Shown: positions 7,990 to 17,521 of the stretch, one piece after another
How positions within the stretch are numbered: the stretch's first letter is position 1
Layout: every line of letters starts with the position of its first letter
Source: Sinorhizobium psoraleae
GTDB taxonomy: Bacteria; Pseudomonadota; Alphaproteobacteria; Rhizobiales; Rhizobiaceae
NCBI RefSeq assembly: GCF_013283645.1
Contig: NZ_JABEKV010000003.1
Coordinates: forward strand, 434,001-498,000
Direction of reading: 5' to 3'
Length of the DNA stretch: 64,000 nt
Program-made: the position numbers and the translations under genes
The notes under the pieces: model-generated
Databases searched by the model: none
Seen by the model: only the letters and a program-made list of their open reading frames with translations
What the model was told of the DNA's origin: nothing

Positions 7990-10490
7990 GCGGCAGAGAC
8001 GATCTTGACTGCGCATTTCTTGAAATCCGTCTGTTTGGAGATGGGATCGGTAGCGTCCAGCGTTACCTTGTTGATGAGCTTGCTGGCGTCGAACCACGGA
8101 ACGAAGATCACGCCGGGAGGCATGCGGTTGCGGCCGCGTGTCTCGACGCGGGCACGGATTTCGCCGCGCCGGGAAACGATCCTGACCTCGCCACCCTGGT
8201 TGAGGCCGCGCTTGCGGGCATCGTCCGCGTTCACGAAGCAAACCGCGCCGGGGAAGGCCCGATAGAGCTCCGGCACCCGCATCGTCATCGATCCAGAATG
8301 CCAGTGTTCGAGCACGCGACCGGTAACCAGCCAGATATCGTATTCGTCATCGGGCTCTTCGGCCGGAGGCTCGTAGGGAACGGCAAGGATCACCGCCCTG
8401 CCGTCCGGGCGGCCGTAGAACTTCACGCCCTCGCCCGGCTTCACATAGGGGTCATAGCCTTCCCGGTAGCGCCAAAGCGTCTCCTTCCCGTCGACGACGG
8501 GCCAGCGCAGGCCGCGCTCCTCGTGGTAGCGGTCATAAGGGGCGAGGTCATGCCCATGCCCGCGCCCGAAGGTGGCATATTCCTCGAAAAGGCCCTTCTG
8601 GATATAGAAGCCGAAGGCCTCCGCCTCGTTGTTGGCATAGTCGCCGTTGACCTCGCTTAAGGGGAAGCGATCCACCGCACCATTCTTGAACAGGACGTCG
8701 TGCAGCGTCTTGCCGCGATAGGACGGATTGGCGTCAAGGATTTCCGCCGGCCAGACCTCGTCGGTCGTGAAGCGCTTGGAGAATTCGACCATCTGCCACA
8801 GGTCCGAACGCGCCTCGGCCGGCGCCTGGACGAGCTGGTGCCAGACATGGGTGCGGCGTTCGGCATTGCCATAGGCTCCTTCCTTCTCCACCCACATGGC
8901 GGCCGGCAGGATAAGGTCTGCGCTCATGGCGGTAATCGTCGGATAGACATCGGAAACGACGATGAAGTTGTCGGGGTTGCGGTAGCCCTGGTAAGTCTCG
9001 TTGCTGGTGTTGGGCGCCGCCTGGACGTTGTTGTTGACCTGCACCCAATAGAAATTGAGCTTGCCGTCCTTCAGCATGCGGTCCTGCTCGACGGCATGAT
9101 AGCCCGGTTTTTCCGGGATGATCCCGTGCGGTATCCGCCAGATCTCTTCGGCATGCTCGCGATGTTCCGGATTGGTGACGGTCATGTCGGCCGGCAGGCG
9201 ATGGGCAAAGGTGCCGACCTCGCGCGCGGTGCCGCAGGCGGATGGTTGCCCGGTCAGCGAGAACGGGCTGTTGCCCGGCTCCGAAATCTTCCCCGTCAAG
9301 AGATGGAGGTTGTAGACCATCTGGTTGACCCAGACGCCGCGCACATGCTGGTTGAACCCCATGGTCCAGAGCGACATTACCTTGCGCTTGGGGTCGGCAT
9401 AGAGTTCGGCCAGTTGTTCCAGGAAGGCTGCGTCGACGCCGGTGAGTTCAGCGGTCTTGTCGAGCGTGTATTCCGAAACGAATGTCTTGAACTCTTCGAA
9501 ATTGCTCGGCGTCATCTTGGCGGCATCCTTGGCATTCACCGCCTTGACCTCCAGGGGATTATCAGGCCTCAAGCCGTAGCCGATATCGGTCGCGCCGACC
9601 ATGAAGGTCGTGTGCTTCTCGACGAACTCCTGGTTGACGCGCCCGGTCTGGATGATGTGGTTGGCGATGTAGTTCAGGATCGCGAGGTCGGTGCCCGGCT
9701 TGAAGACGATCGGGATGTCGGCGAGGTCCATGCTGCGGTGGGTGAAGGTCGAGAGCACCGCGACCCGCACATGCGGATGGCCCAACCGCCTGTCTGCGAG
9801 CCGGGTCCAGAGTATCGGATGCATCTCCGCCATGTTGGAGCCCCAAAGCACGAAGGCGTCGGCGTGCTCGAAGTCGTCGTAGCACCCCATCGGCTCGTCC
9901 ATGCCGAAGGTGCGCATGAAGGCGTAGGCGGCCGATGCCATGCAATGGCGGGCATTGGGATCGAGGTTGTTGGAGCGGAAGCCGGCGCGCATCAGCTTCG
10001 TCGCCGCATAGCCCTCGAAGATCGTCCACTGCCCGGAGCCGAACATGCCGACAGCCGTCGGGCCCTTCTCCTTCAAGACCCTCTTCGCCTGCTCCGCCAT
10101 CACGTCAAAGGCTTCGTCCCAGCTCACCGGCTCGAACTCGCCGTCCTTGGCGTAGGCGCCGTTTCGCTTGCGCATGAGCGGTGTCTTCAACCGGTCGGCG
10201 CCGTACATGATCTTCGACAGGAAATAGCCCTTGATGCAGTTCAGGCCGCGATTGACCTCCGCCTGCATGTCGCCATGGGTGGCGACCACCTGCCCTTCCT
10301 TCACGCCCACCATCACGCCGCAACCGGTGCCGCAGAAGCGGCATGGCGCCTTCGACCACTTGATCTCCAGCGCGCTTACGCCACCGGGTACGGGTTGCGC
10401 GGCGGCGGGCAGCGCGATGCCCGCCGTTGCCGCCGCTATGCCGGCCGCGTGGGCCTTGAGGATGTCACGCCGCGTCAGTTCGTCGGTCAT
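7986..10490 (-). CDS. napA: Periplasmic nitrate reductase catalytic subunit NapA
   Basis: An 834-residue molybdopterin (bis-MGD) enzyme that reduces nitrate to nitrite in the periplasm. The N-terminus begins [17 protein letters not shown], a twin-arginine signal (RR at 7-8), which fits folded export. Cysteines 50, 53, 57 and 85 form the C-x2-C-x3-C-x27-C 4Fe-4S site, and Cys183 in ARHCMASA is the expected molybdenum ligand. Length matches the family (about 830). I start at 10490 because it gives the Tat signal; a longer reading frame to 10652 adds non-homologous sequence inside napD. It overlaps napD by 26 bases. Confidence 0.97.
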   Translation of the reverse strand: MTDELTRRDILKAHAAGIAAATAGIALPAAAQPVPGGVSALEIKWSKAPCRFCGTGCGVMVGVKEGQVVATHGDMQAEVNRGLNCIKGYFLSKIMYGADRLKTPLMRKRNGAYAKDGEFEPVSWDEAFDVMAEQAKRVLKEKGPTAVGMFGSGQWTIFEGYAATKLMRAGFRSNNLDPNARHCMASAAYAFMRTFGMDEPMGCYDDFEHADAFVLWGSNMAEMHPILWTRLADRRLGHPHVRVAVLSTFTHRSMDLADIPIVFKPGTDLAILNYIANHIIQTGRVNQEFVEKHTTFMVGATDIGYGLRPDNPLEVKAVNAKDAAKMTPSNFEEFKTFVSEYTLDKTAELTGVDAAFLEQLAELYADPKRKVMSLWTMGFNQHVRGVWVNQMVYNLHLLTGKISEPGNSPFSLTGQPSACGTAREVGTFAHRLPADMTVTNPEHREHAEEIWRIPHGIIPEKPGYHAVEQDRMLKDGKLNFYWVQVNNNVQAAPNTSNETYQGYRNPDNFIVVSDVYPTITAMSADLILPAAMWVEKEGAYGNAERRTHVWHQLVQAPAEARSDLWQMVEFSKRFTTDEVWPAEILDANPSYRGKTLHDVLFKNGAVDRFPLSEVNGDYANNEAEAFGFYIQKGLFEEYATFGRGHGHDLAPYDRYHEERGLRWPVVDGKETLWRYREGYDPYVKPGEGVKFYGRPDGRAVILAVPYEPPAEEPDDEYDIWLVTGRVLEHWHSGSMTMRVPELYRAFPGAVCFVNADDARKRGLNQGGEVRIVSRRGEIRARVETRGRNRMPPGVIFVPWFDASKLINKVTLDATDPISKQTDFKKCAVKIVSAA

Positions 10491-10764
10491 TGCCGATCGT
10501 CTCCTCTTTCTCGACATGCTCGAACACCATGTTGGCGGCGACCACGCCTTCGAGCGTGGAAATCCGCGACAGGCACTCGCCGAGCACGCCCGTACTCGTT
10601 CCTTCGATGACCACCACGATCTTGCCGCCCTGGTGGCCGTAAACCTCGACATTGTTCATTCGGGAAAGCGCCGCGAGGACCTGCTCCTCCATCGCCGGAA
10701 CGGCGACAATAACGGCGCTCGAGACATGATATTCGGCTGGTTTTTCCCTCGATCTTTCAGGCAT
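10465..10764 (-). CDS. napD: NapD chaperone for NapA export
   Basis: A 99-residue cytoplasmic protein of the NapD family, with a ferredoxin-like fold. [45 protein letters not shown] is the typical core. NapD binds the Tat signal peptide of NapA and delays export until cofactor insertion is complete. Its C-terminus overlaps the napA start by 26 bases, which would couple synthesis of chaperone and client. The start at 10764 lies eight bases inside the napF end and removes an unrelated Ala/Pro-rich extension. Confidence 0.92.
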   Translation of the reverse strand: MPERSREKPAEYHVSSAVIVAVPAMEEQVLAALSRMNNVEVYGHQGGKIVVVIEGTSTGVLGECLSRISTLEGVVAANMVFEHVEKEETIGNDRRTDAA

Positions 10765-11257
10765 GGGCGCCCTCCCGGTTCCGTGCGGCGACCTGGACGG
10801 CGCCGACCGGGCAGATGCCGACGCAGGCGCCGCAGCCGCTGCAGGCATTTTCGTTCACGATTGGCAGGAAAGGCCCGCCGGTGCGGGGCTGAAAGCGGAT
10901 CGCCTCCTCCGGACAACTGTCGCGGCAGGACTGGCAGGCGACGTTGTTCTTCGCCAGGCAATGATCGGCGATCGCCGCCACATGCGCAAAGCGCGTCACA
11001 TCCGCCGATTGAAAGACCGGCTCCGGACAGGCGCGCCGGCAATCACCGCAGAAGGTGCATTCGCCGACTGAAAAATCGAGCGACGGTCGGTCGGCGGCAA
11101 GGCTGATGATACGTGGTGGACATGCGTCGACGCAGCGGCCGCAACCGGTGCAGGCGGCGAGGCTCTCGAGCGTCACGCCCGGCGGACAGATCCGTTCGGG
11201 CTCGGATGCGCCGCGTCCGAACAGGAGGTTTCGTCTGGAGATCGTCGTAACCGCCAT
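10757..11257 (-). CDS. napF: NapF iron-sulfur protein
   Basis: A 166-residue ferredoxin-type protein with four cysteine clusters: CTGCGRCVDACPP, CTFCGDCRRACPE, CQSCRDSCPEE and CSGCGACVGICPVGAV. These would bind up to four 4Fe-4S clusters. The N-terminal TISRRNLLFGRG resembles a twin-arginine signal, as in other NapF proteins, although NapF acts on the cytoplasmic side in assembly or activation of NapA. It lies second in the operon, eight bases from napE. I start at the ATG at 11257 rather than an upstream TTG. Confidence 0.93.
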   Translation of the reverse strand: MAVTTISRRNLLFGRGASEPERICPPGVTLESLAACTGCGRCVDACPPRIISLAADRPSLDFSVGECTFCGDCRRACPEPVFQSADVTRFAHVAAIADHCLAKNNVACQSCRDSCPEEAIRFQPRTGGPFLPIVNENACSGCGACVGICPVGAVQVAARNREGAHA

Positions 11258-11265
11258 GACGCACC

Positions 11266-11460
11266 TCAATGCGGCGCCGGTGGCGGACCCGGCGGTCCGA
11301 AGACGATCTGAAACATCCAGACGATGAAGCCATAGCCGCCGACGACGGCGACGGCGAGCAGCGGCCAGATGCCGAAGGCCAGCACCAGAAAGGTCAGAAG
11401 TTCACGCCGCCGGGACTGCGGCCTTGGCGTTGTCATCTGCTGTGGAGATAGCTCTGACAC
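11266..11460 (-). CDS. napE: NapE small membrane protein
   Basis: A 64-residue protein with one central transmembrane helix (ELLTFLVLAFGIWPLLAVAVVGGYGFIVWMFQIVFGPPG) and a proline-rich tail. This is the NapE family, found at the head of nap operons; its role is not settled. It is the first gene of napEFDABC, and the promoter must lie in the AT-rich DNA at 11461-11660. Confidence 0.9.
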   Translation of the reverse strand: MSELSPQQMTTPRPQSRRRELLTFLVLAFGIWPLLAVAVVGGYGFIVWMFQIVFGPPGPPPAPH

Positions 11461-11761
11461 ATTATATCTCCCCGTTGATCCGACCCATGCGCATAGTAAC
11501 GATCCCAGACGGGAAAGAAAGAAGAATAAACTAAACTCTTCTTCTCAGGTATAAAAATAACATCTGTCAATTCAACGGGATATTTACCCGGGCAATTAGA
11601 GGACCTCTCCTGTCCGAGAAAGAACCTGTAGTACTTTATGCTTTCCTAAAGCACTAAATACTGCAACGCTTGCGGGCGAAGGTTGCGCCCTTCGGCGGCG
11701 CAGGATCAGGGCGCAAGACCGGTGCGGCTTTCGGCGGCACCGGCCTTGCCGGGCGGTATCT
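11461..11761. other. AT-rich intergenic region upstream of the nap operon
   Basis: This 300-base stretch has no gene. Its napE-proximal half (to about 11660) is clearly AT-rich for this replicon and should hold the nap promoter. I looked for a TTGAT-N4-ATCAA box and found only half-sites, so the regulator binding here is not evident. The other half contains the terminator of the pseudoazurin gene. Confidence 0.6.
11715..11747 (-). terminator. Hairpin downstream of pseudoazurin gene
   Basis: Inverted repeat with 11-bp arms (AAGACCGGTGC and GCACCGGCCTT on the plus strand, one G-T pair) around an 11-base loop, starting 15 bases after the pseudoazurin stop. No long U tract follows, so termination efficiency is uncertain. 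Confidence 0.55.
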
Positions 11762-12208
11762 CTATTGCGCCAGCGCCGCGAATGCCGCGTCCAGGCGCTC
11801 CTGCGCCTTCTTCGGGTTCTTCGCCCCTCTCGCCGCGTCGAGGTTGGCCGGGTTCTCGCCGACCTGCACGACGCCGACCATGCCCATGCCGTAGTGCGGC
11901 GTGCACTTCACGCCATAGACGCCCGGAGTGGTGAACGTGACCTTGTAGTTCTCGTTGACCTTGCTCTTCAGCGCTTCGGCGCCGTCCGGCAGCATGCCCT
12001 TGATCGTCTCGACATTGTGGCCCTTGTCGGTCGGAACGAAGGTCACGGTATCGCCGGCGGCGACCTTCAGCGAAGCCGGTTCGAAGACCATCACGCCGTC
12101 CTTGCCCTTGTTGAGCATGTGCACTTCGAAATCTGCCGCAAGCGCGGGCGTGGTGGCCAGCATTGCCAGCGCGGCGAGGCCAAGGCTCTTCTTCATCATA
12201 GTCAGCAT
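11762..12208 (-). CDS. pazS: Pseudoazurin, periplasmic blue-copper protein
   Basis: A 148-residue exported cupredoxin. A signal peptide ([24 protein letters not shown]) is followed by the mature protein starting ADFEVHML. The copper ligands are visible: His in KGHNVET, then Cys, His and Met in [11 protein letters not shown]. Pseudoazurin carries electrons to copper nitrite reductase and other periplasmic denitrification enzymes. I start at 12208, where a GGAG site stands eight bases upstream. A perfect FNR/NnrR-like palindrome lies about 85 bases before the start codon. It is transcribed in the same direction as nap but has its own terminator hairpin. Confidence 0.95.
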   Translation of the reverse strand: MLTMMKKSLGLAALAMLATTPALAADFEVHMLNKGKDGVMVFEPASLKVAAGDTVTFVPTDKGHNVETIKGMLPDGAEALKSKVNENYKVTFTTPGVYGVKCTPHYGMGMVGVVQVGENPANLDAARGAKNPKKAQERLDAAFAALAQ

Positions 12209-12285
12209 TTCATCTTCTCCGTTGAACCGCCAAGCCCTTGCCTGGAGTTGTCTCCCCGGAAATAGGCCGACGCCAGCCTGCCGAC

Positions 12286-12301
12286 TTTGACGCGCGTCAA
12301 A
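12286..12301 (-). promoter_or_regulatory. FNR/FixK/NnrR-type palindrome upstream of pseudoazurin gene
   Basis: TTTGACGCGCGTCAAA is a perfect 16-bp palindrome with the TTGAC-N4-GTCAA layout of CRP/FNR-family sites. It is centred about 85 bases upstream of the pseudoazurin ATG, which would place it near -41.5 for a transcript with a 5' leader of about 45 bases. The inner GAC/GTC rather than GAT/ATC fits an NNR/NnrR-type variant. Confidence 0.6.
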
Positions 12302-12435
12302 CAACGCGAAAGATGATGGTCGACCGCCTCTCCGCTCATGCATACGAACTCGACCGTGATTTCCACGTCATCGCGCCGGCCTTCCGACTCCCGCCGCCGA
12401 AGACCGTTGACAGGTTACGTCTATCGGATTAAGAC

Positions 12436-12457
12436 TGACGAAATTCGAAAATCGTCA
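12436..12457. promoter_or_regulatory. Candidate operator of the TetR gene
   Basis: Inverted repeat TGACGA-N10-TCGTCA, ending 20 bases before the start codon of the TetR gene. Position suggests autoregulation of the regulator and the RND genes behind it. Confidence 0.35.
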
Positions 12458-12477
12458 CTCGTAATTCGTGAGATGAA

Positions 12478-13086
12478 ATGAGCGAACTCGCAGATACCGG
12501 CGTCGACGCAGCCAGACAGGAAAACGTGACGCGGATCCTCGACTCCGCCGAGCGGCTGTTCCGCCATTACGGCTACAGCAAGACGAACGTGGCCGACATC
12601 GCCCGCGACCTCGAAATGTCGCCGGCGAATATCTACCGCTTCTTCGCCTCCAAGACCGAGATCCACCAGGCGATCTGCGGCCGCATGCTCGCCGCCAGCT
12701 ACCAACAGGCCTACGAGATTTCACACCTTCCCTTGAGCGCTTCCGAGCGGTTGCGCCGTTACGTGCACAGCCAGCACAAGATGACGGTCGAAACCATGCT
12801 CGACGAGCAGAAGGTCCACGAGATGGTGGTCGTCGCGATCGAGCGGGATTGGCACGTCATCGAGAAACATATCGACCGCCTGCACGAACTCGTGGCGGAC
12901 ATCATCCGTGACGGGATCGCGTCTGGCGAATTCGCCGATCAGGACGCGGATGCCGCCGCCCGGTGTTTCGGCGCCAGCACCGTTACGCTCTGTCATCCGC
13001 AAATGGTGGCCCAGTGCCTCGCGAAGCAAAATCGCGCGACACCCGACGAACTGATCGAATACGTGATCAGGGCGCTGCAGAAATAA
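12478..13086 (+). CDS. TetR family regulator of the RND efflux system
   Basis: A 202-residue TetR/AcrR-type repressor. The N-terminal helix-turn-helix is clear (ILDSAERLFRHYGYSKTNVADIARDLEMSPANIYRFFASKTEIHQAI, about residues 19-65). The C-terminal part belongs to a ligand-binding domain of the TetR C-terminal family seen with RND pumps. It lies 41 bases before the membrane-fusion lipoprotein gene in the same direction, so it probably controls this pump and itself. It is divergent from the pseudoazurin gene. The inducer is unknown. Confidence 0.88.
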   Translation: MSELADTGVDAARQENVTRILDSAERLFRHYGYSKTNVADIARDLEMSPANIYRFFASKTEIHQAICGRMLAASYQQAYEISHLPLSASERLRRYVHSQHKMTVETMLDEQKVHEMVVVAIERDWHVIEKHIDRLHELVADIIRDGIASGEFADQDADAAARCFGASTVTLCHPQMVAQCLAKQNRATPDELIEYVIRALQK

Positions 13087-13127
13087 TAGAGCCGCATGGC
13101 GGCAGACAGGAATCAGGAGTGCCAGCG

Positions 13128-14270
13128 ATGTTTTCACCCAAGGCCTTCGGAATGAGCATCCCGGTCGCTGCCAAGTTCGCGGCCGCGCTTGTCATCGCCG
13201 CCGCCCTCTCGGCCTGCTCGGAAGAGAAGGTCGAGACCAAGGAGGTTATCCGGCCCGTCAAGGTCGTCGAGGTTGCCGGCGGCGGCAGTGTGCGTGAACT
13301 CGACTATTCCGGGTCGGTGAAGGCACGCACGGAGATGAACCTCGGCTTTCGCGTCAACGGCAAGATCACCGAACGGCTCGTCAATATCGGCGACCGGGTG
13401 AAGCCGGGCGATCTGCTTGCCCGCGTCGATCCGACCGATTACCAGCTTGCCGTGAAGAGCGCCGAGGCAACTCTCGCCGCCGCCGAAAAGCAGGTGGAAA
13501 CGACGGCGCTGACCAGGACGCGGGCTGAGCAGCTCTTCACCAAGGAGTTCTCGTCCAAGGCCCAGCTCGATCAGGCGGCGCTTCTCTACGATCAGGCGGT
13601 CTCCACACGGGATGCTGCCGCCTCGTCGCTCGACCAGGCGAAGAACCAGGTTACCTACACGGATCTGAAATCCGACCAGAACGGTATCGTCACCGCGATC
13701 AACGCCGATATCGGCCAGGTCGTCGGCACCGGCACACCGGTCGTGACCGTCGCCGTGGATGGCGAGAAGGAAGTGCAGATCGCCGTGCCCGAGATGGATA
13801 TCTCCGAGTTCAAGCCGGGCAAGACGGTCAAGGCGCGTTTCTGGTCGGATGACGCGCTCGTGCTCGACGGCAAGGTGCGCGAGGTGTCCGGCAGCGCGGA
13901 CCAGCAGTCGCGGACTTTTTCCGTGCGCGTCAGCCTGCCGACCGACCCGCGCGTGCTGCTCGGCATGACAGCGACGATCGAGGCGGTAGCCAATGCGCAG
14001 CCGTCGGTTTCCATCCCCTTGAGCGCGCTTGCCGAAAAGGACGGCCGGAAGGTCGTCTGGGTGGTTGATCGTGACAGCTCGACGGTGCATGCGCGCGACG
14101 TCAAGCTCGCCGAATTCACCGGCGATGGCGTTCGCGTCGCCGAAGGGCTTGAGCAGGGCGATCTCGTCGTTGCCGCCGGCACGCAATTCATGACGGAAGA
14201 CCTGAAAGTGAAGCTGCCGGCAGCCGAACAGCAGGCAGCTCTCACCGAAACCGGCGAAGTCCTTCGCTAA
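13128..14270 (+). CDS. RND efflux periplasmic adaptor lipoprotein
   Basis: A 380-residue membrane-fusion protein of the HlyD/AcrA class. A lipobox (ALSAC, lipidated Cys30) ends the signal peptide. A barrel-sandwich half (LGFRVNGKITERLVNIGDRVKPGDLLARVDPTDYQLA), a coiled-coil hairpin (about residues 110-180) and a beta-barrel part follow. It bridges the inner-membrane RND pump and an outer-membrane channel. The start at 13128 gives the lipoprotein signal; a longer frame runs back into the TetR gene. It is followed after 31 bases by the RND gene. No outer-membrane factor gene is in this cluster, so a TolC-like protein must come from elsewhere. Confidence 0.92.
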   Translation: MFSPKAFGMSIPVAAKFAAALVIAAALSACSEEKVETKEVIRPVKVVEVAGGGSVRELDYSGSVKARTEMNLGFRVNGKITERLVNIGDRVKPGDLLARVDPTDYQLAVKSAEATLAAAEKQVETTALTRTRAEQLFTKEFSSKAQLDQAALLYDQAVSTRDAAASSLDQAKNQVTYTDLKSDQNGIVTAINADIGQVVGTGTPVVTVAVDGEKEVQIAVPEMDISEFKPGKTVKARFWSDDALVLDGKVREVSGSADQQSRTFSVRVSLPTDPRVLLGMTATIEAVANAQPSVSIPLSALAEKDGRKVVWVVDRDSSTVHARDVKLAEFTGDGVRVAEGLEQGDLVVAAGTQFMTEDLKVKLPAAEQQAALTETGEVLR

Positions 14271-14301
14271 CTCCCATTGATCGACAGAACGGAACCACGC
14301 C

Positions 14302-17300
14302 ATGCACGCCTCCACTGAGGACAGGAAACCGTTCAACCTCTCCCGTTGGGCGATCGGCCACCCGAGCATCGCGCGCTTCCTTTTCGCGCTGATCATCATC
14401 ACCGGTGCGCTCGGCCTCGTACGCATGGGCCAGCGCGAAGATCCGGAATTCACCTTCCGCGTCATGGTTATCCAGGCCGTCTGGCCGGGTGCATCCATCG
14501 AGGAGATGCAGGACCAGGTCGTCAACAAGATCGAACGAAAACTCCAGGAAACGCCACATCTCGATTTCGTCCGCTCCTACACGCGGGCCGGCAGCGCCAT
14601 CATCACGCTGCAGGTCGAAGGCGACACCAATGCCGAAGAGGTGGCCGACGCATTCTATCAGGTGCGCAAGAAAGTCGGCGACATCGACAACGAGCTGCCG
14701 GAGGGCCTGCTCGGCCCCTATTTCAACGACGAGTTCGGCGACACCTTCATCACGCTCCATTCGATCAGCGGCGACGGCTACAGCTATCCCGAGCTGAAGA
14801 AGTTCGCGATCCAGGGTCGCGACATGCTCCTGACCACGCCCGGCGTCGAAAAGGTGTCGATCATCGGTGACCAGCCGGAGAAGATCTATATCGACGTATC
14901 CTCCAAGGCGCTCGCGGAACGCGGGCTGACGCTCAATGATCTGCGCAGCGCGATTGTCGGACAGAACAATGTTGATCTCGCCGGCTCCGTCGATACCGGC
15001 ACGCGATCCGTCCGCATTTCCGTCGAAGGGGGAGTCGACCGGGCGGAGGACATCCGCGCGTTGAGACTGCGTGCGGGAGATCAGGTCATCCGGCTCGGCG
15101 ATATCGCCAGTGTTACCTCGGGACTGGAGGACCCCTTCCAGCGCAAATACCGCTTCAACGGCCACGACAGCGTCCAGATCGGCGTGGTCATGGCGAAAGG
15201 CTTCAATGTCACCGACGTCGGCAAGGCGGTGGAAGCGACCTATGACCGCTTCGAATCCGCGCTTCCCTACGGCGTGTCGGTCGACCAGATCGCCAACCAG
15301 CCGGAGGTCGTGACCGACGCGATTACCGAGTTCATGCATGCCCTCGGGGAGGCGTTGATCATCGTTCTCGTCGTCTCCTTCCTGTCGATCGGCTGGCGTT
15401 CGGGCCTGGTGATCGCGATCGCCATCCCGCTGGTGCTCGCCGCCACCTTCGCGATCATGTACGAACTCGGCATCGACCTGCAGCGCATCTCGCTTGGTGC
15501 CCTGATCATCGCGCTCGGCCTGCTCGTCGACGACGCGATGATCGTCGTCGAGATGATGGAGCGCAAGCTCGAGGAAGGCCTCGTGAAGATCGAGGCGGCG
15601 AGCTTCGCCTATTCCTCGACCGCCTTCCCGATGCTGACCGGCACACTCATCACGACCGCCGGCTTCATCCCCGTCGGTTTCGCGGAATCGACCGCGGGCG
15701 AATATGTGCGCTCGCTCTTTTATGTCGTCGGCATCGCGTTGGTTGTCTCCTGGTTCGTAGCCGTCTATTTCACGCCCTGGCTCGGCTACATGATCCTGAA
15801 GCAGCGCCATCATGCCGGCAGCCACCACGACGTCTTCGACACGCGCTTCTATCGCCGCCTGCGCGCGACCGTCGGCTGGGCCGTGCGCCACAAGGTCATC
15901 GTGCTCGTCATGACACTCGCGACCTTCGTCGGCAGCCTCTGGGCGTTCCAGTTCATCCCGAAGAACTTCTTCCCGCAGTCCTCGCGGCCGGAAATCCTCG
16001 TCGATCTGTGGCTGCCGGAAGGTACCAGCATCAAGGAGGTCGAGAAGCAGGCCAAGGCGCTCGAAGCGCAGATGATGGACGACGAGGACAAGCGCTTCAT
16101 CGCCACCTATATCGGCGAAGGCGCGCCGCGCTTCTTCCTGCCGCTCGACCAGCAGCTCCGCAACCCGAACTTCGCCCAGCTCCTTGTCATGGCGAAGGAC
16201 GAGCCGGCCCGCGAGCGGCTGATCACAAAGCTGCGCACGGTCATTGCCGAAGACTTCCCGTCGATCCGCGCCAAGGTCGACCGGCTCTTCCTGGGGCCAC
16301 CGACCGGCTGGCCCGTGCAGTTGCGCGTGATAGGCCCGGACCGCGCCGAAGTGCGCCGCATCGCTGACCAGGTAAAGGCGAAGTTCAACGAAAACCCGCT
16401 GCTCGGCGCCGTTCACGACGACTGGCTGGAGCCGGTGCCGGCGATGAAGCTGGTGATCGACCAGGACCGCGCCCGGGCGCTGGGCGTCACCTCGCAGCGC
16501 ATCCGCCAGATGCTGCAGGCGTCGATGTCCGGCGTGCCGCTCGACAATTTCCGCGATGGCGAGGAAACGGTCTCGATCGTCGCACGCGAACCGGACGGCA
16601 ATCGCCAACTGCTTTCGGCCGTCAACTCGGTCTATGTCCCGACCGACTTCGGCGGCTTCGTGCCCGTCTCGCAGGTCTCCAAGGTCGTTCCGGTCATGGA
16701 ACAGGGCATCGAATGGCGGCGCGATCGCCTGCCGACGATCACGGTCCGCGCGACGCTCCCCGACGGCGTGCAGTCGAACGACGTGACGATGAAGCTCTAT
16801 GACGAGCTCAAGGGACTTCGGGACGGCCTTGCACCCGGCTACAAGGTCGAGATCCAGGGCGGTGCCGAAGACAGCGCCGAAAGCCAGGCCTCCATCGCCG
16901 CGAAGGCGCCGATCATGCTGCTGGTCATCGTCATCCTCCTGATGGCGCAGCTCCAGCACTTCGGCAAGTCGATGCTGGTGCTCGCGACCGGTCCGCTCGG
17001 CATCATCGGTGCTGCCGCCGCGCTGCTCATCAGCGGCGCACCCTTCGGCTTCGTCGCCATTCTCGGCGTCATCGCGCTGCTCGGCATCATCATCCGCAAC
17101 TCGATCATCCTCGTCGATCAGATCGATCAGGACATCGCGGCCGGCATGGAGCGCTCGGAAGCCATCATCGGCGCGGCGGTCCGCCGCTTCCGGCCGATCA
17201 TGCTTACCGCGCTGACAGCGGTGCTGGCGCTGATCCCGATCTCGCGCGGTGTGTTCTGGGGTCCGCTCGCCTATGCCATGATGGGCGGCATCCTGGTCGC

Positions 17301-17454
17301 GACCGTCTTGACGATCCTGGTGCTGCCAGCCGGCTACGCGCTGTTCTTCGGCAAGGAGCCGAAGGCGCGGAAAGTGGAGCCGGAAGCCGCCGACGAGCGT
17401 ACCGAAGACGATGATGAGGAAGAGCGCTATACCGCGCCGATCGCGGCAGAGTAA
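14302..17454 (+). CDS. RND family efflux transporter permease
   Basis: A 1050-residue AcrB/HAE1-like proton-driven pump, standard length. TM1 is near residues 25-45, two large periplasmic loops follow, and the relay aspartates Asp410-Asp411 lie in LGLLVDDAMIVVEMM (TM4). The second half repeats the fold (IPKNFFPQSSRPEILVDLWLPEGTS, then PFGFVAILGVIALLGIIIRNSIILVDQID). The sequence type (EDPEFTFRVMVIQAVWPGAS) belongs to the branch related to TriC/VexF-like pumps rather than classical AcrB. Substrates cannot be predicted. It forms an operon with the adaptor gene. Confidence 0.93.
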   Translation: MHASTEDRKPFNLSRWAIGHPSIARFLFALIIITGALGLVRMGQREDPEFTFRVMVIQAVWPGASIEEMQDQVVNKIERKLQETPHLDFVRSYTRAGSAIITLQVEGDTNAEEVADAFYQVRKKVGDIDNELPEGLLGPYFNDEFGDTFITLHSISGDGYSYPELKKFAIQGRDMLLTTPGVEKVSIIGDQPEKIYIDVSSKALAERGLTLNDLRSAIVGQNNVDLAGSVDTGTRSVRISVEGGVDRAEDIRALRLRAGDQVIRLGDIASVTSGLEDPFQRKYRFNGHDSVQIGVVMAKGFNVTDVGKAVEATYDRFESALPYGVSVDQIANQPEVVTDAITEFMHALGEALIIVLVVSFLSIGWRSGLVIAIAIPLVLAATFAIMYELGIDLQRISLGALIIALGLLVDDAMIVVEMMERKLEEGLVKIEAASFAYSSTAFPMLTGTLITTAGFIPVGFAESTAGEYVRSLFYVVGIALVVSWFVAVYFTPWLGYMILKQRHHAGSHHDVFDTRFYRRLRATVGWAVRHKVIVLVMTLATFVGSLWAFQFIPKNFFPQSSRPEILVDLWLPEGTSIKEVEKQAKALEAQMMDDEDKRFIATYIGEGAPRFFLPLDQQLRNPNFAQLLVMAKDEPARERLITKLRTVIAEDFPSIRAKVDRLFLGPPTGWPVQLRVIGPDRAEVRRIADQVKAKFNENPLLGAVHDDWLEPVPAMKLVIDQDRARALGVTSQRIRQMLQASMSGVPLDNFRDGEETVSIVAREPDGNRQLLSAVNSVYVPTDFGGFVPVSQVSKVVPVMEQGIEWRRDRLPTITVRATLPDGVQSNDVTMKLYDELKGLRDGLAPGYKVEIQGGAEDSAESQASIAAKAPIMLLVIVILLMAQLQHFGKSMLVLATGPLGIIGAAAALLISGAPFGFVAILGVIALLGIIIRNSIILVDQIDQDIAAGMERSEAIIGAAVRRFRPIMLTALTAVLALIPISRGVFWGPLAYAMMGGILVATVLTILVLPAGYALFFGKEPKARKVEPEAADERTEDDDEEERYTAPIAAE

Positions 17455-17479
17455 GCTCCGCCGCGATCATTCTTGATGC

Positions 17480-17506
17480 GCCAGCCGGAAGAAGAGGCCG
17501 GCTGGC
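17480..17506. terminator. Terminator between RND and monooxygenase genes
   Basis: Perfect 9-bp arms GCCAGCCGG and CCGGCTGGC around a 9-base loop, followed on the plus strand by ATATTTCAT. It lies between two convergent genes and may serve both. Confidence 0.65.
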
Positions 17507-17521
17507 ATATTTCATCCTCGA

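Noticed and set aside
8700-10610. A 636-codon open frame on the plus strand opposite napA
   Set aside because: It is the antisense shadow of a well-supported gene in GC-rich DNA; its translation has no recognisable domain.
11461-11560. TTGATCCGACCCAT as an FNR box for nap
   Set aside because: Only the left half matches, and it is too close to the napE start to act as a -41.5 site.
14242-16959. A 905-codon minus-strand open frame opposite the RND pump gene
   Set aside because: Asp/Glu/Arg/His-rich translation typical of an antisense frame over a high-GC gene; the plus-strand RND protein is unmistakable.
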